NCBI GenBank assembly: GCA_015350385.1
Contig: WNKI01000001.1
Span: 10,099,118-10,163,117, forward strand
Reading direction: 5' to 3'
DNA length: 64,000 nt
Origin: Aculops lycopersici
Taxonomy: Eukaryota > Arthropoda > Arachnida > Trombidiformes > Eriophyidae
Shown: positions 29,101-39,313 of the stretch, piece after piece
Numbering within the stretch: the stretch's first letter is position 1
How the letters are laid out: every line of letters begins with the position of its first letter
The notes under the pieces: generated by a model
Databases searched by the model: none
The model's input: only the letters and a program-made list of their open reading frames with translations
What the model was told of the DNA's origin: nothing
Made by a program: the position numbers and the translations under genes

Positions 29101-29695
29101 GCAAGTTTTCATCTAACGACAACGCAAACTTCCATGGGCCAGCGGCACGATCCGAGTGGTTCACTTTCGCTGTTGTTGTTGTTGCTGCTTTTGCTGCTAC
29201 TTCTGATGCAAGATGATGAGTTTGCTTTCTTGGACAAGACGACGACCAGCATTTAGACTACGAAGACGAGTCGGCCATTTTCACTTTACAAGCTAACTGG
29301 AAACACAGCTTTCGAATACTTTAGACGGGGAAAGAGTTCAGAGGCAAATATAATTTCATTCATCAATGCTAACGACTCCTCAGTCAGTCGGCCAGCGAGC
29401 CAGTCGCCTAGCTGGCGAGTCACAGGCAACTTGGTATTCTCTCAGCGACAGGTAGCTCACCTGTTGCTCGCTCGCTCGCTCGGTGGACTTGCGTCAGCGT
29501 GGCGTAATCAACGTACAGCGGCAGATAGGACAAGAGATGGCTAAGGAGTTGGCTAACCAGTTAAGTTGCTCGTCATCCGCACACTTAGTTGTGTCTAGTT
29601 GCAAACTGATGACTGATTGTGAGCGACATCAAAATTGTCGAAGTTAGCAGGCAAAGGAGCTTCTTCTTGAGGCGGCAAGAGTAGCGGTGACTTAC
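26189..29695. other. Probable large intron of the chitin-binding gene, repeat-rich
   Basis: No recognisable coding domain on either strand; short open frames are compositionally biased. Contains a (CT)n tract at 27969-27995 and the 10-mer CAACAAGTGG at 27955. Under the splice model this is intron; otherwise it is intergenic sequence. Confidence 0.4.
27969..27995. repeat. (CT)n microsatellite
   Basis: About 13 uninterrupted CT units in noncoding sequence. Confidence 0.85.
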
Positions 29696-30071
29696 CTTCG
29701 TAAATTTGAGTTGCACTTGTTGCGGCGGTCGCCATGACGGCCAACAAACTTGCAAGCATGATGGAAACAAGTGGTAACCAGACGAGTAATGCATTTACTT
29801 GCAACAAGACTCTCGTTCTCCGTGAAAGTGCTCTTCTTCTTCTTCTTCGTTCTCTTAATTTGGTGGTGATCTCGTTGGCTTGGGACATGTTGCTTCTGGT
29901 TAAGTTTGAACCCTTGAAAATTTTTGCCCGCCTCTTCGTGGCCCGAGGCTTTGTGTTCAAGTCTCTTGGTTGCTTGGCGATTGTTTCCTCTGCTCTATCG
30001 CTGTCGTGATTGTTGGTAGCCAATATGCAACTCGCTAGGCGACTGATGAGCTCTCTGCTGTCGCAGCTCAT
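29696..30071 (-). CDS. Probable first coding exon (signal/hydrophobic segment) of the chitin-binding mucin gene
   Basis: An open frame of 125 codons plus one base ends at a strong donor (CGAAG|GTAAGT). It may start at the ATG at 30071 or, better, at the ATG at 29888 (MSQANEITTK). A basic stretch RERRRRRRALSRRTR is followed by about 25 hydrophobic residues (LLVWLPLVSIMLASLLAV), then ATAATSATQIYEG. This is a long-n-region signal peptide or a type II signal anchor. Joined to the exons downstream on the minus strand it would give a protein of about 1,756 or 1,817 residues. The intron to the next exon would be 3.5 kb. It could instead belong to another spliced gene. Confidence 0.45.
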
Positions 30072-32623
30072 GGCTACTCCTTCTCGTCGTGAAACTCAAC
30101 AATCAAAAACTAATAAACGATCGCTACAAACAAGCCAATTGGTAGTGATCTAATAAACACGCGCTACCATCTGCGCTTGGTGCTCAGCGAAAAACACTCA
30201 CCACTTCCGCTCGCTCGCTCCTTAACTAGCTAAAAAGTCGGAGGTATTTGGTCTAAAGAGAGAATCGGTTACTCAACTCGGTTACTGGAAGACATCTAAA
30301 GCATTTTGTGTAGTCGCATTTAGTGTGAGCAGAAGCCGAGGCGAATGGTCAGTGAGTGGAAAGGAGGGAAAACTAACGATACAGTCAGGTGCGCGAACAG
30401 ACAAGCAACAGGTGAGCGTGAGAGGCGAGAGTGATCGGCGTTAGTGTTGCAGTGCGCATGCTCCCCGGCACCACAACGAGCTCAATGCCTCCTTTCCTCT
30501 CCAACTTCAAGCTGGATTCCATTCAAGTGGCAAGCAACCGCTAATCCAGTTACTGCTTGAGCTCAAACTCGAGACGACACCTCGAGCCTGAGATTAAAAT
30601 TAAAATTAAAATTAAAATCATTTCGCCTGCCGACTTAGTGAGTGAGTGGCGCTCAGAGAGTGACATCACAGAGAGACAAGGACGACGAAAGGTGAGGCTG
30701 AACTTGAGGGAGTTTTGTGGACTTTCCTCTCCCTCTCTCCCCTTCCCTCGTCGTGTGTCAGGTAGACCAGGCAAAATGCAAAGGCAAAGGCAAACAAACT
30801 GACTGACTAACTAGCGTGTGGGTGCCGGCAAGCGAAGTTGAGGGTCGACGTTGAAATATCCAATCCAGATTGCGACGGTTGGAGGTAGTAAAAGACGAGC
30901 TTGTTGCTCCGAAACTTTGATGCCCTCTGAGATGCCGCTGTCTCCACTACCACAACCACTAGCTGGCAAGTAGCTCCAGTTCCCATTGGCCAGTTTGCCG
31001 GCCAGATATCTTAACGGCCAACCAGTGGACATTCGGTGGGCGATGCGACATGCTAATGAGTTGAGCGGATTACGACTACAAACTAAGAGGAGCGAGCAGA
31101 TGGCTAAAGCGAGTTAGTGAAAAGCTCCAAAGTCTAAAGCGGGGGCTAATTGAGAGACAGGCGACCAAGTTGACGAGCGAGTGGCGCAAACTAAATGTTG
31201 GCGGCGACACTAATAAGCTAATAAGACGGCGGCGGCGGCAGCAGCAACAACAACAAACGAGCTCGCCAATTGAATCCTCCGTTAGCATCGCCGCCGCCGC
31301 CGCTTGTCTGCATGCTGGTCGTTGAGGTGAAGTGGCACTCGTTTAGCAAGACTAAAGTTGAATTAAAATTGAGACTAAATTTGCGGGCCGATCGCCTAGA
31401 TTTGGGATTCAGTTGGGAGGGCAAGGCAGCGAGTGTCAGAGCAACCACTTGTTGTTCTCCCGCGCGCGCTCCTGTTTGTAGAGCATCCAGCCTAGCGGCC
31501 ATAAACTTGGACACTTTAGCTGGAGTCCGCGCGCTTCCTGCGATCCTCTCGGCGGCCCTAGGATAATCGGCGGCCGCCGCTGCGGCTCAGACGCGCCAAG
31601 CCAACTAGCTTGGCACCCAAAGTGACCGCAATCCGGCAAACGCGGTGGCGATGCTACTGGTCCTAAACTGGAACCGGAGGAGTCGCCTCACTGGTTGTGC
31701 TGTGGTTAAGCGTCATCAGTGTTTTAGACGTCGTCGAAGTCGTCGTCGTAGTCGCCGTCGTCGGCGTCGAAGTCTTGGTCGTGGTCGAAGTCGAGGTCAA
31801 GTGAGCAGTTGGGGAGACAGGAACATAGACAGCGAGGAGTGGGAGCAGGAACTAAACTGAGCATCCAGCGCCAGTAGCAACAAGTGGCCGCGACCTAAAC
31901 GCGTAGACAAAGACAGTCGCAGCGACGATGGCGATGGCAACGCGAGCAACCGAGCAACACCAACCTCCTCCATTTCTCTTCTCTTCTCATCTCATCTCAT
32001 CTCATTTCGTGGCCGTTTTAGCAAATGAAGTAAAATGACGACTGCTCTTCCCTCATCGCCAGACACTCGAGTCTTGAGAGTTGAGAGCAGTCGTCGTGGT
32101 TGTGGCCGCTGCCGCCGTTGCCGCCGCCGCCGCCGTCGTCACCACCCGTCGCCAAATTGCAGACAAAACGACGACCACCGCGACCAGGGAGAAGAATCAA
32201 AATTGGTGAGCATTAAGCGCGTTCTCATTATGCCGCCGTCGGCGTTGCAACCGGCAGCCACCTCGAAGTCGTGCCTCTTCGCTTCAGTCTTTGCTCTCCT
32301 CACACACAATCTCCATAGATTCCGCGCAGCAACGTGTGCCGCCGTCGTTGTCGTCGCGTCAGAAAGTCGGCCGGCTCGCGAGACTTCGATGGGCGCGCAA
32401 CTGGTGGTCGAGGACTTGCGTGGATTTCTCGTCTCGATTGCAAATGACGAACACTCAGCGACTACCTCGATTGTGTGCCACTGTGTTGTGCAGCAGCAGC
32501 GGCGGCTGCGGCCGAGTTCCCGTTGGTGCAAGTTGCAACCGGCTCGAGGCGAGGGCGAGCGAGAGCGAGAAGAGAGAGAGGAGTAAAACTCGCTAGCGGC
32601 AATGATGGCGGCCCCAACGTAAC

Positions 32624-32668
<45 letters not shown>

Positions 32669-33118
32669 CAAGAACATCAACAACAACCACTGATCGATAG
32701 GCGAACAGAACACTCTCACATTTTGCCCAGCGGTACCAAGACCTAGACTCTCGCGCCAAATTTATTCAAACGAGGCGCATGCGTTGCACGCGTTTTTGGG
32801 GCTCGCGTCTGCGCAGCCAGACAACGTGCTCATCCTGTCAGCATGTCCTGCAATACTGGCAACGCTTAGCGCGATGTTGCGCGGCGCAGTGAAAACAGAG
32901 GGGCGCGAGCAGAAGGCAAGCCAATTGCAGCACAAAGCGGCCAGGTCGGTGCAAGAGCGAGAGAGCGAACGGGAGAAACAGAAAGAGAGACAGTCTGAGA
33001 AAGAGAGCGATACGGCGGCGAGCGAGGGATAGACAGAGACAGAGAGAGCGAGATAGAGATTGAGAGAGACAGAGAGAGAGAGACGACGACGACGACGACG
33101 CAACCGGCGCCCCTTCAA
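30072..33118. other. Gene-poor, low-complexity region upstream of the CNBP-like gene
   Basis: Three kilobases with only biased open frames (Arg-, Ser- or Leu-rich products of repeats). Visible repeats: AAATT-type (30594-30616), GTCGTC/GTCGAAG (31725-31800), (CTCAT)n (31986-32008), GCCGCC (32100-32140), (AAC)n (32623-32668) and GAGA-rich DNA (32955-33082). Two copies of the CCACTTGTTG motif lie here (31445, 31878). Probably 5' flanks and regulatory DNA. Confidence 0.4.
32623..32668. repeat. (CAA)n trinucleotide repeat
   Basis: About 15 CAA units in noncoding sequence, open in several frames only because of the repeat. Confidence 0.8.
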
Positions 33119-33155
33119 TATAAATAAAGATAAAACAAATTTAAACGGTTCAGTT
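33119..33155 (+). promoter_or_regulatory. TATA-Inr core promoter of the CNBP-like gene
   Basis: TATAAATA at 33119-33126 and the arthropod initiator consensus TCAGTT at 33150-33155, with A+1 at 33152, 33 bases after the TATA start. The predicted 5' UTR is about 150 bases. A GAGA-rich stretch lies just upstream. Confidence 0.7.
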
Positions 33156-33301
33156 AGTGCTTGGTCATCGGCAAACATAATTTTTTAAGTATATCACAAG
33201 ACCGCGAGTTAGACGACGACGCGACAAGACTTGACGATTCCATAGACGACTATAGATAGACTCTAACACCAAAAGGACAAGACACCAAGCAGCTCAGCAA
33301 G

Positions 33302-33781
33302 ATGTTAGGAGGAAAAAGTTGTTACAACTGCGGAGACAGCGGCCACTTGTCGCGCGATTGCTCGGCACCCAGAAAGCAGGGCGGAGGCGGCGGTGGTGGA
33401 GGAGGAGGCGGAGGCAGGTCCTGCTACAACTGCGGTGACTACGGGCACCTGTCGCGAGACTGCTCGGCCCCAAGGAAACAAGGCGGCGGCGGCGGAGGAG
33501 GCGGTGGTGGTGGCGACCGAGTTTGCTACAACTGCAACCAATCCGGCCATCTCTCACGTGATTGCTCGGCCCCCAGAAAGGAGAGAGGTGATGGAGGTAG
33601 TGGCGGCGGCGGAAGGAGCTGTTACAATTGTGGAGACTCTGGCCACTTGTCGCGCGAATGTACAGCGCCCAGAAAGTCGGGCGGATCCTCAGGAGGAGGC
33701 GGAGGTTCAAGCCGTTCCTGCTACAACTGCGGCGACTACGGTCACCTGTCGCGCGAATGCACTGCTCCAAAGAAACAGTAG
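33302..33781 (+). CDS. CNBP: CNBP-like protein with five CCHC zinc knuckles
   Basis: 159 residues: five near-identical CCHC knuckles (CYNCGDSGHLSRDC type) separated by poly-Gly linkers ending in APRK or similar. CNBP-family proteins bind G-rich single-stranded RNA and DNA and promote translation of many mRNAs. Vertebrate CNBP has seven knuckles and an RGG box; here there are five and the linkers are almost pure glycine, so the knuckles are probably recently amplified from one another. Knuckle 3 differs (CYNCNQSGHLSRDC). A strong TATA-Inr promoter lies upstream and AATAAA downstream, suggesting high expression. Orthology to CNBP rather than another CCHC protein is likely but not certain. Confidence 0.88.
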   Translation: MLGGKSCYNCGDSGHLSRDCSAPRKQGGGGGGGGGGGGRSCYNCGDYGHLSRDCSAPRKQGGGGGGGGGGGDRVCYNCNQSGHLSRDCSAPRKERGDGGSGGGGRSCYNCGDSGHLSRECTAPRKSGGSSGGGGGSSRSCYNCGDYGHLSRECTAPKKQ

Positions 33782-33984
33782 TACGCTCATAACATTATTA
33801 TATTGACACAACACACAAAACACAATATGAGGAAGAGAGTAGGAGACAGACAGACAGACTGGCTGATATGATAAAATATGATATGATACAACATGGTATT
33901 ATATGATATTATAAATGATATATGATTTGATGATGAAGTGTATTGATGTTATGTTTGTGTAGCTGCCCCTCTTAATAACAACAT

Positions 33985-33990
33985 AATAAA
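33985..33990 (+). terminator. Poly(A) signal of the CNBP-like gene
   Basis: AATAAA about 200 bases after the stop codon, in AT-rich sequence with several ATGATAT repeats just before it. Confidence 0.55.
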
Positions 33991-34389
33991 CTCATAGAAT
34001 TTAAACATACACCACCAACTTAAAATAATACAAAATATTCTGAACTATTCAAAATTTACCTGTGATTGTCTCATTCCATTATACGACAACTCAACCAAAA
34101 TTACCTGCCTTGAAATATGGACAGACAGTCAAAATTTTAGCAAGCGATTTCGAGTGACCTAATATTGTTACCAAAAGGCTGAGGGGAATTCCACAACATC
34201 ACTCAGGTGGCTCAGGAATATTCACCACTCAGCTGGCCGAATGTGTGCCCATTTTCAAATTTCAAATTTGTAACAACTATCCCTTATCGTCTTGCGCGAT
34301 ATTAGCAAGCAAGTCGAGCATAATATATTATTATTATTACTATTATCCCTAAAAATTGTAACATCCCTCTCTTTGGACTCATCAAAATC
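33991..34389. other. Spacer between the CNBP-like gene and EVI5
   Basis: AT-rich, with (TTA)n at about 34326-34341; EVI5 5' UTR and promoter presumably lie here. No ORF supported. Confidence 0.4.
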
Positions 34390-36717
34390 ATGTCGAGTGG
34401 CGGCGGTGACACTCTGGCCGCCGAGGGCAACACTGACGCAACCACCGACGCCGACCAAGAGCTCTGGATAGAGTGGCTCAAAATCATTCCAGAGTGGCCT
34501 ACCTATAAATCAAAACATCCCGAACATATCAAGGAACTGGTACGCAAAGGTGTGCCCAATAATCTGAGGGCCAGTATTTGGAAGCTGCTGTCAAATGCTC
34601 AACAAGTAACCCCGCAAACAAGCGAACAATACAAAAATATGCTCAAGCGGTGTTCAGATTGCGAGAAGCTAATTCAACGTGATATTGCTAGAACATATCC
34701 AGAGAATGACTATTTCAAGGACGAGGCTGGCCCCGGCCAAGAAGGTTTGTTCAATGTTATCAAGGCATACAGTTTACATGACGAAGAAGTTGGTTATTGC
34801 CAAGGCAGTGCCTTTATTGTAGGATTGTTATTGTTGCAACTAAGCGAGGAGGAAAGTTTTTTGGTATTATGTAAGATCATGCACGAGTATCGGATGAGAG
34901 AGATTTACAAGCCTACAATGGCCGAATTGGGTCTATGCATTTATCAACTTGAGTGTCTTATTCAAGAGCAACTACCGGAACTCTACGTGCACTTTCAAAA
35001 CAACAAGTTTTACACCTCCATGTACTCGTCCTCCTGGTTTCTCACCCTTTTCACATCAAATCTCCCTCTGCACATTGCCTATCGGGTCATGGACTTGTTC
35101 TTAAGTGAGGGCATGGACATGATATTTAGTCTGTCCATAGCAATATTACAAATTTGCAAGGAAGACTTACTGAAGCTCGACCTCGAGGGCTTGGTCAAGT
35201 ACCTTCAGAAAGAGATGCCGTCCAGAATTGAATGCGACCCAAGCTATCTTATTAAGTGCGCATGTCAAATCAAGTACGATAGTAAGAAAATGAAGAAATT
35301 GTGCAAAGATTACACGACAATCAAGAACAAGGAACAAGAAGAAGTGATTGAGTTTAGGAGAATGCGAACAGAAAATCGGCTGCTTCAAGATAGAATCAAA
35401 ATGTTGGAGTTGGAGAGCAAGGAATTGGCTGACAAGCTTATCAAGGGTCAAGTCTGTCGCGCCCAAGAGGCAGAGGATAACTTTGTTATCAAACGGGAAC
35501 TGAGCCAGATGAAGACCTCAGATGTGGAACATCGAGAAACAATCGCCAAGCTTGAAATGAAGATTGAGGAACTGGAGAAACTGTTGTCTGAGCGCAAGAT
35601 TAACTTCGCAGGCGAAGCCAAGATGCTAATCGACGCTCTCCAAGAGGAGTTGGTTGCTGTCAAGCTTCGTGAGGCAGAGAATCATGTGGAAATAGAACAA
35701 CTAAACAAGAAGATCACTGAGCAAGAATTATACATCAAGTCCCTAAGGGAGAATGTGCCCGAGGATCCGATTGCACAACTTCAAGAAGAACTTAGTGCTG
35801 TCAAGTTACGTGAAGCCGAAGCCAATTTTGCAATGAAAGAGTTGCGCAGTAAGTTCACCGAGTTACAAACTCTCTGGCTCGAGCACCTGCAACAAGTTCA
35901 CGGTATCCCGATGTCCAGCTCACAACCCAATAGCTTGGAGCCCAGTAGTGGTAGTCCACCAACATCCAATGTCGTAAACAAGTCTAACAGTCTCAATCCA
36001 AGCAATAATAGTAATAATTCTACACAAGCATCGCAGCCTTCATCTTTAACAACGTCATTGGCAAATTCGAATCCATTGAGCAAATTTTTCAACAATTCTG
36101 TCATAAAACGAGGAAACTCAAGTGGCGGAAATTCAGCCAGCGGTTCACCGGAAGAGGAACTGCAACGAATCAAACAAGATCTACTTACATCGAAACTAAC
36201 TGAGGCTGATTCTCTGGCGGAAGTGAAGATGTTAAGATCTCGAGAGATGGAACTCGAAACGCAGATAAAAATCCAAGACAACAAGTTCAAGCGAAAAGAG
36301 GAGGAGTTCAGGAAGATGGAAGCTGATTTAAGTGCTGAAAAGTTGAAGATCACAGAATTGAGTAATGAGCTCAAAGATGCTCGGCACAAACTGGCCGACC
36401 TGCAATATGAACGTAAAACTGAACAAATGATAGATAGGGTCAAGGGAGTTGAACAAATCAGAATCAATTGCGAGCTCAAGCAAGAGATCGCAAGTCTGAA
36501 GACCAAATTGGAGGAAATCAATGCGATGAAGAAACTAGCCGAGTGTGGATCTGAACCTAGAGATGCGTCAGAGCACCGAGATCGAGAGGCACAAAATCAG
36601 ATAGAGAAGTTCAGACTAGATGCTTCAAACCAGAAACTTAATGACATCCAAAAGCGGAACGACGAGCGCGAGCTCGAGGGCAATAGTGGCGACAAGACAA
36701 TTACCACAGAGCGATAA
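34390..36717 (+). CDS. EVI5: EVI5-type TBC-domain Rab GTPase-activating protein
   Basis: 775 residues, single exon. The TBC domain spans about residues 50-265 and has both catalytic fingers: R101 in the DIARTYP motif and Q138 in YCQGS. EVI5/EVI5L accelerate GTP hydrolysis on Rab11/Rab35-class Rabs and act in recycling-endosome traffic, migration and cytokinesis. Coiled coil fills about residues 300-500, a Ser/Asn-rich linker lies at about 510-585, and a second coiled coil runs to about 740. Related AVKLREAE phrases recur in the coiled-coil half, as in EVI5 orthologues. Slightly shorter than vertebrate EVI5 (about 810). Convergent with HisRS, 329 bp apart. Confidence 0.95.
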   Translation: MSSGGGDTLAAEGNTDATTDADQELWIEWLKIIPEWPTYKSKHPEHIKELVRKGVPNNLRASIWKLLSNAQQVTPQTSEQYKNMLKRCSDCEKLIQRDIARTYPENDYFKDEAGPGQEGLFNVIKAYSLHDEEVGYCQGSAFIVGLLLLQLSEEESFLVLCKIMHEYRMREIYKPTMAELGLCIYQLECLIQEQLPELYVHFQNNKFYTSMYSSSWFLTLFTSNLPLHIAYRVMDLFLSEGMDMIFSLSIAILQICKEDLLKLDLEGLVKYLQKEMPSRIECDPSYLIKCACQIKYDSKKMKKLCKDYTTIKNKEQEEVIEFRRMRTENRLLQDRIKMLELESKELADKLIKGQVCRAQEAEDNFVIKRELSQMKTSDVEHRETIAKLEMKIEELEKLLSERKINFAGEAKMLIDALQEELVAVKLREAENHVEIEQLNKKITEQELYIKSLRENVPEDPIAQLQEELSAVKLREAEANFAMKELRSKFTELQTLWLEHLQQVHGIPMSSSQPNSLEPSSGSPPTSNVVNKSNSLNPSNNSNNSTQASQPSSLTTSLANSNPLSKFFNNSVIKRGNSSGGNSASGSPEEELQRIKQDLLTSKLTEADSLAEVKMLRSREMELETQIKIQDNKFKRKEEEFRKMEADLSAEKLKITELSNELKDARHKLADLQYERKTEQMIDRVKGVEQIRINCELKQEIASLKTKLEEINAMKKLAECGSEPRDASEHRDREAQNQIEKFRLDASNQKLNDIQKRNDERELEGNSGDKTITTER

Positions 36718-37037
36718 TGATGATGATTCCGTTTTATATTCATGTATATCGAGCAAAGTTACGAGAAGACGCTTTTAAGGGTGGCAACAGATCTACGCAA
36801 ATATTGCAAAAAATTATTGTTCAAGCAGATGAACACAATCGCGAGCTTTATCTTCAATCTATTAGACATAATAATCAAAATATAAATGTAATTTGCTCAC
36901 TTATCAATAATAGCAATCAAAAAGGTTACATTCCAGCAATCAGAACAGTACTTATAGAAACATAATGGTAAAAACGGTAAAAACCAGTCCAGCCTGCAAA
37001 AGAATCTCTCTAGAAACTGAAAATAAATTAAATTCTA

Positions 37038-37043
37038 TTTATT
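37038..37043 (-). terminator. Poly(A) signal of HisRS, almost abutting the stop codon
   Basis: AATAAA on the minus strand begins 3 bases after the stop codon (TAA at 37049-37047), implying a very short 3' UTR. Sites further downstream could also be used. Confidence 0.5.
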
Positions 37044-37046
37044 GTT

Positions 37047-38618
37047 TTAATCTTTGAGATCGACCTGACTCATGTCAAGATTTTGTGGGTCTGTCGAGGG
37101 TGTCGTATGGGTGTTTAGCCGTCTTACAAGCTCAGTCGCCAACTGGTCAATCTGAATCTTCTCGTCGACGCGCGTAGCCAGTGTCTTCAAGCTAATGGTG
37201 TTGTTCTTTATATCCTCTGGTCCGAAGAATACTGCGAACGGTACATTGTCACTTTCACAGGTTTGATAAAGCACCAACGGTTTCACAGCCTCTTTGTGTA
37301 GATTCTTAACTCTGATGCCCCGCTTCCGGAGGTCGCTAACGATCCTATACCTATGGACTGCCATCTCTTTTCCGATTGATCCGATACAAACTTGTACTTG
37401 GGCTGGTTGATCTGTTCTTTGTCCCTTCTGAGATTCTAGTATGGCAAAGATTCGCTCTACACCAACTGAAAGACCAACACAAGGTACAGAAAATCTTGGG
37501 TTGTCTAAAAGGTTGCTAACAAGGTTATCATACCGACCGCCAGCAGCTACACTTCCAACTTCTACTTTGTCGCCGTGGAGTACAGCTTCAAAGATCAAAC
37601 CAGTGTAATAATCGAGACCTCTGGCCAGACTCAGATCAAACTTAAGGTTTTTGCTAAAGCCCATAAGTTCAGCATACTTGAACAAAAGTTTCAGTTCTTC
37701 CAATCCTTTCTTTGCATCTTTGTTGGCGCCCATCTCAGACTGTAGTAGCTCATCTATCAGTGCTACATCACCTGATTTAATCACAAGGTCTCCAATCTTG
37801 TCGGCAACCGCACCGTCTAGTCCTTTTTGATCGCACATCTCCTTCTTAACATCCTCCCAAGACATCTTGTCCAGTTTGTCGATTGCAGAGCAGATGGGTT
37901 TGAATTTGTCCTCGGGCACGCCGGTCACTTGAAACATGCCGTTAAGAATGTTGCGGTGATTAACCTTAATGGAGAAGTCATATGGGAGCTTGATCTCGGT
38001 CAATATTTCACTCAAGACCTCCAAGCATTCGGCATCTGCCATCATGGTGTCAAACTTGCCTGCAAAATCGATATCGCATTGATAAAACTCGCGAAATCTA
38101 CCCTTTGTAATGGACGGCTGATCTCGACGGTAAACCTTTCCAATGTGGTACCTGGTCATTGCTTGGATTTTGTTTTGACCCAAGTATCTTGCGAAAGGTA
38201 CAGTTAAATCGTATCTTAGAGACAGATCTTCGCCACCCTGGTCTTCGAGATTGTAAATCAATTTGGATTCTTCGCCGTATTTGCCGGCCAGAATATCCCT
38301 TCTCTCGCAAACTGGAGTATCAAGTGGTTGGGCGGCATGGCGTTCAAAACAGTCTGTTATAATTTGAAAGACTCTCTTCCTCCGCCAACCTTGCTCAGGC
38401 CCGATATCTCTCATTCCCTTGGGATTCTTCAGAATCATTGTTGCCGAAACAGGAGGTTGGGCTGGTGTGCCGTCCGCTTTAGCTTGAGTTTTCGTGGGTG
38501 TCTGTTGTGGAGTCGCCATTGTTTCGAGCGTTCTTATACTATTGCCTAGCTTGGATAAATAACAAGTTGTATTTTTGCCAAGATATAATAATCTGATTGA
38601 TGAATAATTGAGGCTCAT
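37047..38618 (-). CDS. HARS1: Histidyl-tRNA synthetase, probably dual-targeted
   Basis: A class II aminoacyl-tRNA synthetase charging tRNA-His. 523 residues from the first ATG. Conserved blocks: NPKGMRDIGP, motif 2 region (YRRDQP and GRFREFYQCDIDFAG), histidine-binding ARGLDYYTG, motif 3 (GLSVGVERI) and the C-terminal anticodon-binding domain. Two in-frame starts stand out. M1 begins about 33 residues that lack acidic residues until Glu32 and contain Arg, Lys and Ser, like a mitochondrial presequence. M34 (ATG at 38519) starts a cytosolic-like form. Animals often make both enzymes from one gene this way. The WHEP domain at the N terminus of most animal cytosolic HisRS is missing, replaced by a Thr/Gln/Pro-rich stretch. 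Confidence 0.97.
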   Translation of the reverse strand: MSLNYSSIRLLYLGKNTTCYLSKLGNSIRTLETMATPQQTPTKTQAKADGTPAQPPVSATMILKNPKGMRDIGPEQGWRRKRVFQIITDCFERHAAQPLDTPVCERRDILAGKYGEESKLIYNLEDQGGEDLSLRYDLTVPFARYLGQNKIQAMTRYHIGKVYRRDQPSITKGRFREFYQCDIDFAGKFDTMMADAECLEVLSEILTEIKLPYDFSIKVNHRNILNGMFQVTGVPEDKFKPICSAIDKLDKMSWEDVKKEMCDQKGLDGAVADKIGDLVIKSGDVALIDELLQSEMGANKDAKKGLEELKLLFKYAELMGFSKNLKFDLSLARGLDYYTGLIFEAVLHGDKVEVGSVAAGGRYDNLVSNLLDNPRFSVPCVGLSVGVERIFAILESQKGQRTDQPAQVQVCIGSIGKEMAVHRYRIVSDLRKRGIRVKNLHKEAVKPLVLYQTCESDNVPFAVFFGPEDIKNNTISLKTLATRVDEKIQIDQLATELVRRLNTHTTPSTDPQNLDMSQVDLKD

Positions 38619-39313
38619 TCGTAAGGTTGTTACGCAAACGTAAATTATTAGATCGATATTATAATTTCAACTCCATGTGGTCGATGACGCCTTTCTTTGG
38701 CTGCTTCTGTGCGGTAGCTACTCGACAGAGTTGCGAGTCGGTCTCTCTCTCCCATCGAATCGGCGTTAAATATATCTGCATTCTGTGTATGTCAAACACT
38801 CTTAGGCGCTTCCATGTGTTCAAGTTGAATGCCACGCTTACGTAGCCATTTACATAACCTTTTATCTAATTGTTGATTGCCAGCTACAGTTAGGGTTTCT
38901 TGATCCGACTGACTAACTCGATGTTTGTTTACTTGCCTTCAAGCAATACTATTGCGGCCATTTCCACTCTGCCGCACAACCGCGAGCGGGCCGAGTTGAG
39001 CCCATAGATGCCTACCCACTGAACTTGTACCTATGGGGCCAGCGGGTTTTCCCTCAATCAGTGCAATTGGTCGCTCGTGTTGGTGGTTGGTCCGCGCTTC
39101 TGCGGCGGCCCACTTACTCATTGCATGTCTCTATGAGTCCCGTTCTATGCATACACTTGAGCTTGCGAATTAAACTTGGTATTACATTGTTCACATCACC
39201 CCGCCGAGCTAGTCTACTTACCTTTTCTCAGGCCTCATGTAGTGGAGGTTTGATTAGATTTTATATTTCATCCCATCGACGGGGACCAGCCATCAATAGG
39301 AGCCGATACCAAG
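38619..39313. other. Bidirectional upstream region of HisRS and tetraspanin
   Basis: 695 bp between divergent start codons; no convincing ORF or TATA box. Presumed promoters and 5' UTRs. Confidence 0.4.

Noticed and set aside
32035..32759. Arg-, Ser- and Leu-rich frames on both strands
   Set aside because: Products of GCC, CAA and GA repeats, overlapping each other, with no ordered segment.
33294..33806. Antisense and alternative frames across the CNBP-like gene
   Set aside because: Open only because the internal repeats lack stops in several frames; the CCHC frame is clearly the real one.
36717..36965. 82-codon ORF overlapping the EVI5 stop
   Set aside because: AT-rich 3' UTR sequence with no recognisable feature.
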